The notes below the pieces were generated by a model. It saw only the letters and a program-made list of their open reading frames with translations. It was not told where the DNA came from and made no database searches. A program made the position numbers and the translations under genes. Positions 33,187 to 33,464 of a DNA stretch of 33,464 nucleotides are shown here, piece by piece (position 1 is the first letter of the stretch; every line of letters starts with the position of its first letter). Source of the DNA: JAVBKE01 sp031554215 (lineage in GTDB: Bacteria; Bacillota; Bacilli; JARBTR01); contig JAVBKF010000103.1 in the NCBI GenBank assembly GCA_031554215.1, positions 1 to 33,464 on the forward strand, given 5' to 3'.

Positions 33187-33298
33187 CTTTACTTCGTAAA
33201 GATGCGCCCTCCGAGGGTTATTCAAAACCTTTCAGCTTTTGCTGATCCGCATTTCTGCGGAAATAAAAAAAGGCTCCGTTATAGTCATCACCCGACTA
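33187..33298. repeat. Cluster of five short stem-loops
   Basis: Within 112 bp lie CTTTAC-ttc-GTAAAG (33187-33201), CCCTC-c-GAGGG (33207-33217), CAGC-tttt-GCTG (33233-33244), TCCGCA-tttc-TGCGGA (33246-33261) and TAGTC-n7-GACTA (33282-33298). On the minus strand the last one, followed by CCTTTTTTT, is a plausible terminator for the gene ending at 33315. The others are unexplained. Confidence 0.6.
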
Positions 33299-33314
33299 CA
33301 CAAAGCATTGTAAT

Positions 33315-33464
33315 TTAATTGCCAAACATCCTATTTCTCGCATCTATACTATCCGCTACTTCGTCATATCTCATCTGATAATCAGCCCCTATCCTCGTAT
33401 TGATTTCTTCTAATCTATCTTGTATTGCTTTTCCAGCTCTGCTGTCAAACGCCTTTTCTAAATC
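33315..33464 (-). CDS. C-terminal end of an unidentified protein, cut by the window edge
   Basis: A minus-strand frame is open from the last base of the window to a TAA at 33315-33317. It encodes 49 residues that begin DLEKAFDSRAGKAIQDRLEE and end in VADSIDARNRMFGN. The segment is highly charged and predicted helical, with no stop and good coding composition. A hairpin with a T-run follows (33282-33298). The start lies outside the window. I recognise no family; the helical, Glu/Arg/Asp-rich end would suit many small coiled-coil proteins, so no function is proposed. Confidence 0.7.
   Translation of the reverse strand, partial: DLEKAFDSRAGKAIQDRLEEINTRIGADYQMRYDEVADSIDARNRMFGN

Noticed and set aside
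1..33464. Search for CRISPR arrays, insertion sequences, transposases and phage genes
   Set aside because: No regularly spaced repeats, transposase motifs or phage proteins were seen; the only direct repeat is the 118-bp pair.

Overview
The window comes from an endospore-forming, low-to-mid GC Bacillota of the Bacilli type. The main evidence is a Bacillus-like sporulation and division block on the minus strand, in the order yabP-yabQ-divIC-yabR-spoIIE-yabS-yabT-tilS-hpt-ftsH (17111 down to 3524). Other support comes from Bacilli housekeeping neighbours: ywlE-rpiB, rpmE / tdk-prfA-prmC, and rnmV. Shine-Dalgarno sequences are strong (AAGGAGG type), with several TTG/GTG starts. I cannot name the genus.

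Layout. (1) 1-3465, plus strand: the tail of an alpha/beta hydrolase, arginine phosphatase ywlE, rpiB, an FMN reductase-like flavoprotein and an orphan RimK-like ATP-grasp ligase. (2) 3524-17111, mostly minus strand: the ftsH-to-yabP block. Accessory material lies inside it: a zinc-ribbon membrane protein, a lipoprotein gene with a stop codon in its signal peptide, a tandem 118-bp structured repeat upstream of spoIIE, and a small plus-strand membrane protein. (3) 17124-20627: an accessory island with an XRE/TPR regulator, a gene-poor stretch of about 0.9 kb holding a broken reading frame, and a gene for a MACPF (perforin-fold) protein fused to a ricin-type lectin. A 16-bp palindrome sits on the -10 element of that last gene. 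(4) 20721-23951: rpmE, then the translation/nucleotide operon tdk-prfA-prmC. (5) 24059-27219: aspartase plus a Dcu-type C4-dicarboxylate antiporter, an aspartate-to-fumarate module. (6) 27820-28590: RNase M5 and a small HhH protein. (7) 28750-32858: a ChvE/MmsA/MmsB-type monosaccharide ABC transporter. (8) 33187-33464: a cluster of short hairpins and the C-terminal end of an unidentified minus-strand gene cut by the window edge.

How the genes work together. The central block links septum formation (DivIC), forespore sigma-F activation (SpoIIE), sporulation coat/cortex functions (YabP, YabQ), a sporulation kinase with its VWA partner (YabT, YabS), and the tilS-hpt-ftsH housekeeping operon. The aspartase and Dcu carrier would take up aspartate, deaminate it to fumarate and exchange the dicarboxylate. 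The most unusual part is the MACPF-lectin gene. It has no visible secretion signal and lies beyond a 0.9-kb intergenic stretch from a divergent RRNPP-like regulator, so it is the best candidate here for an undescribed toxin/effector with its own control.
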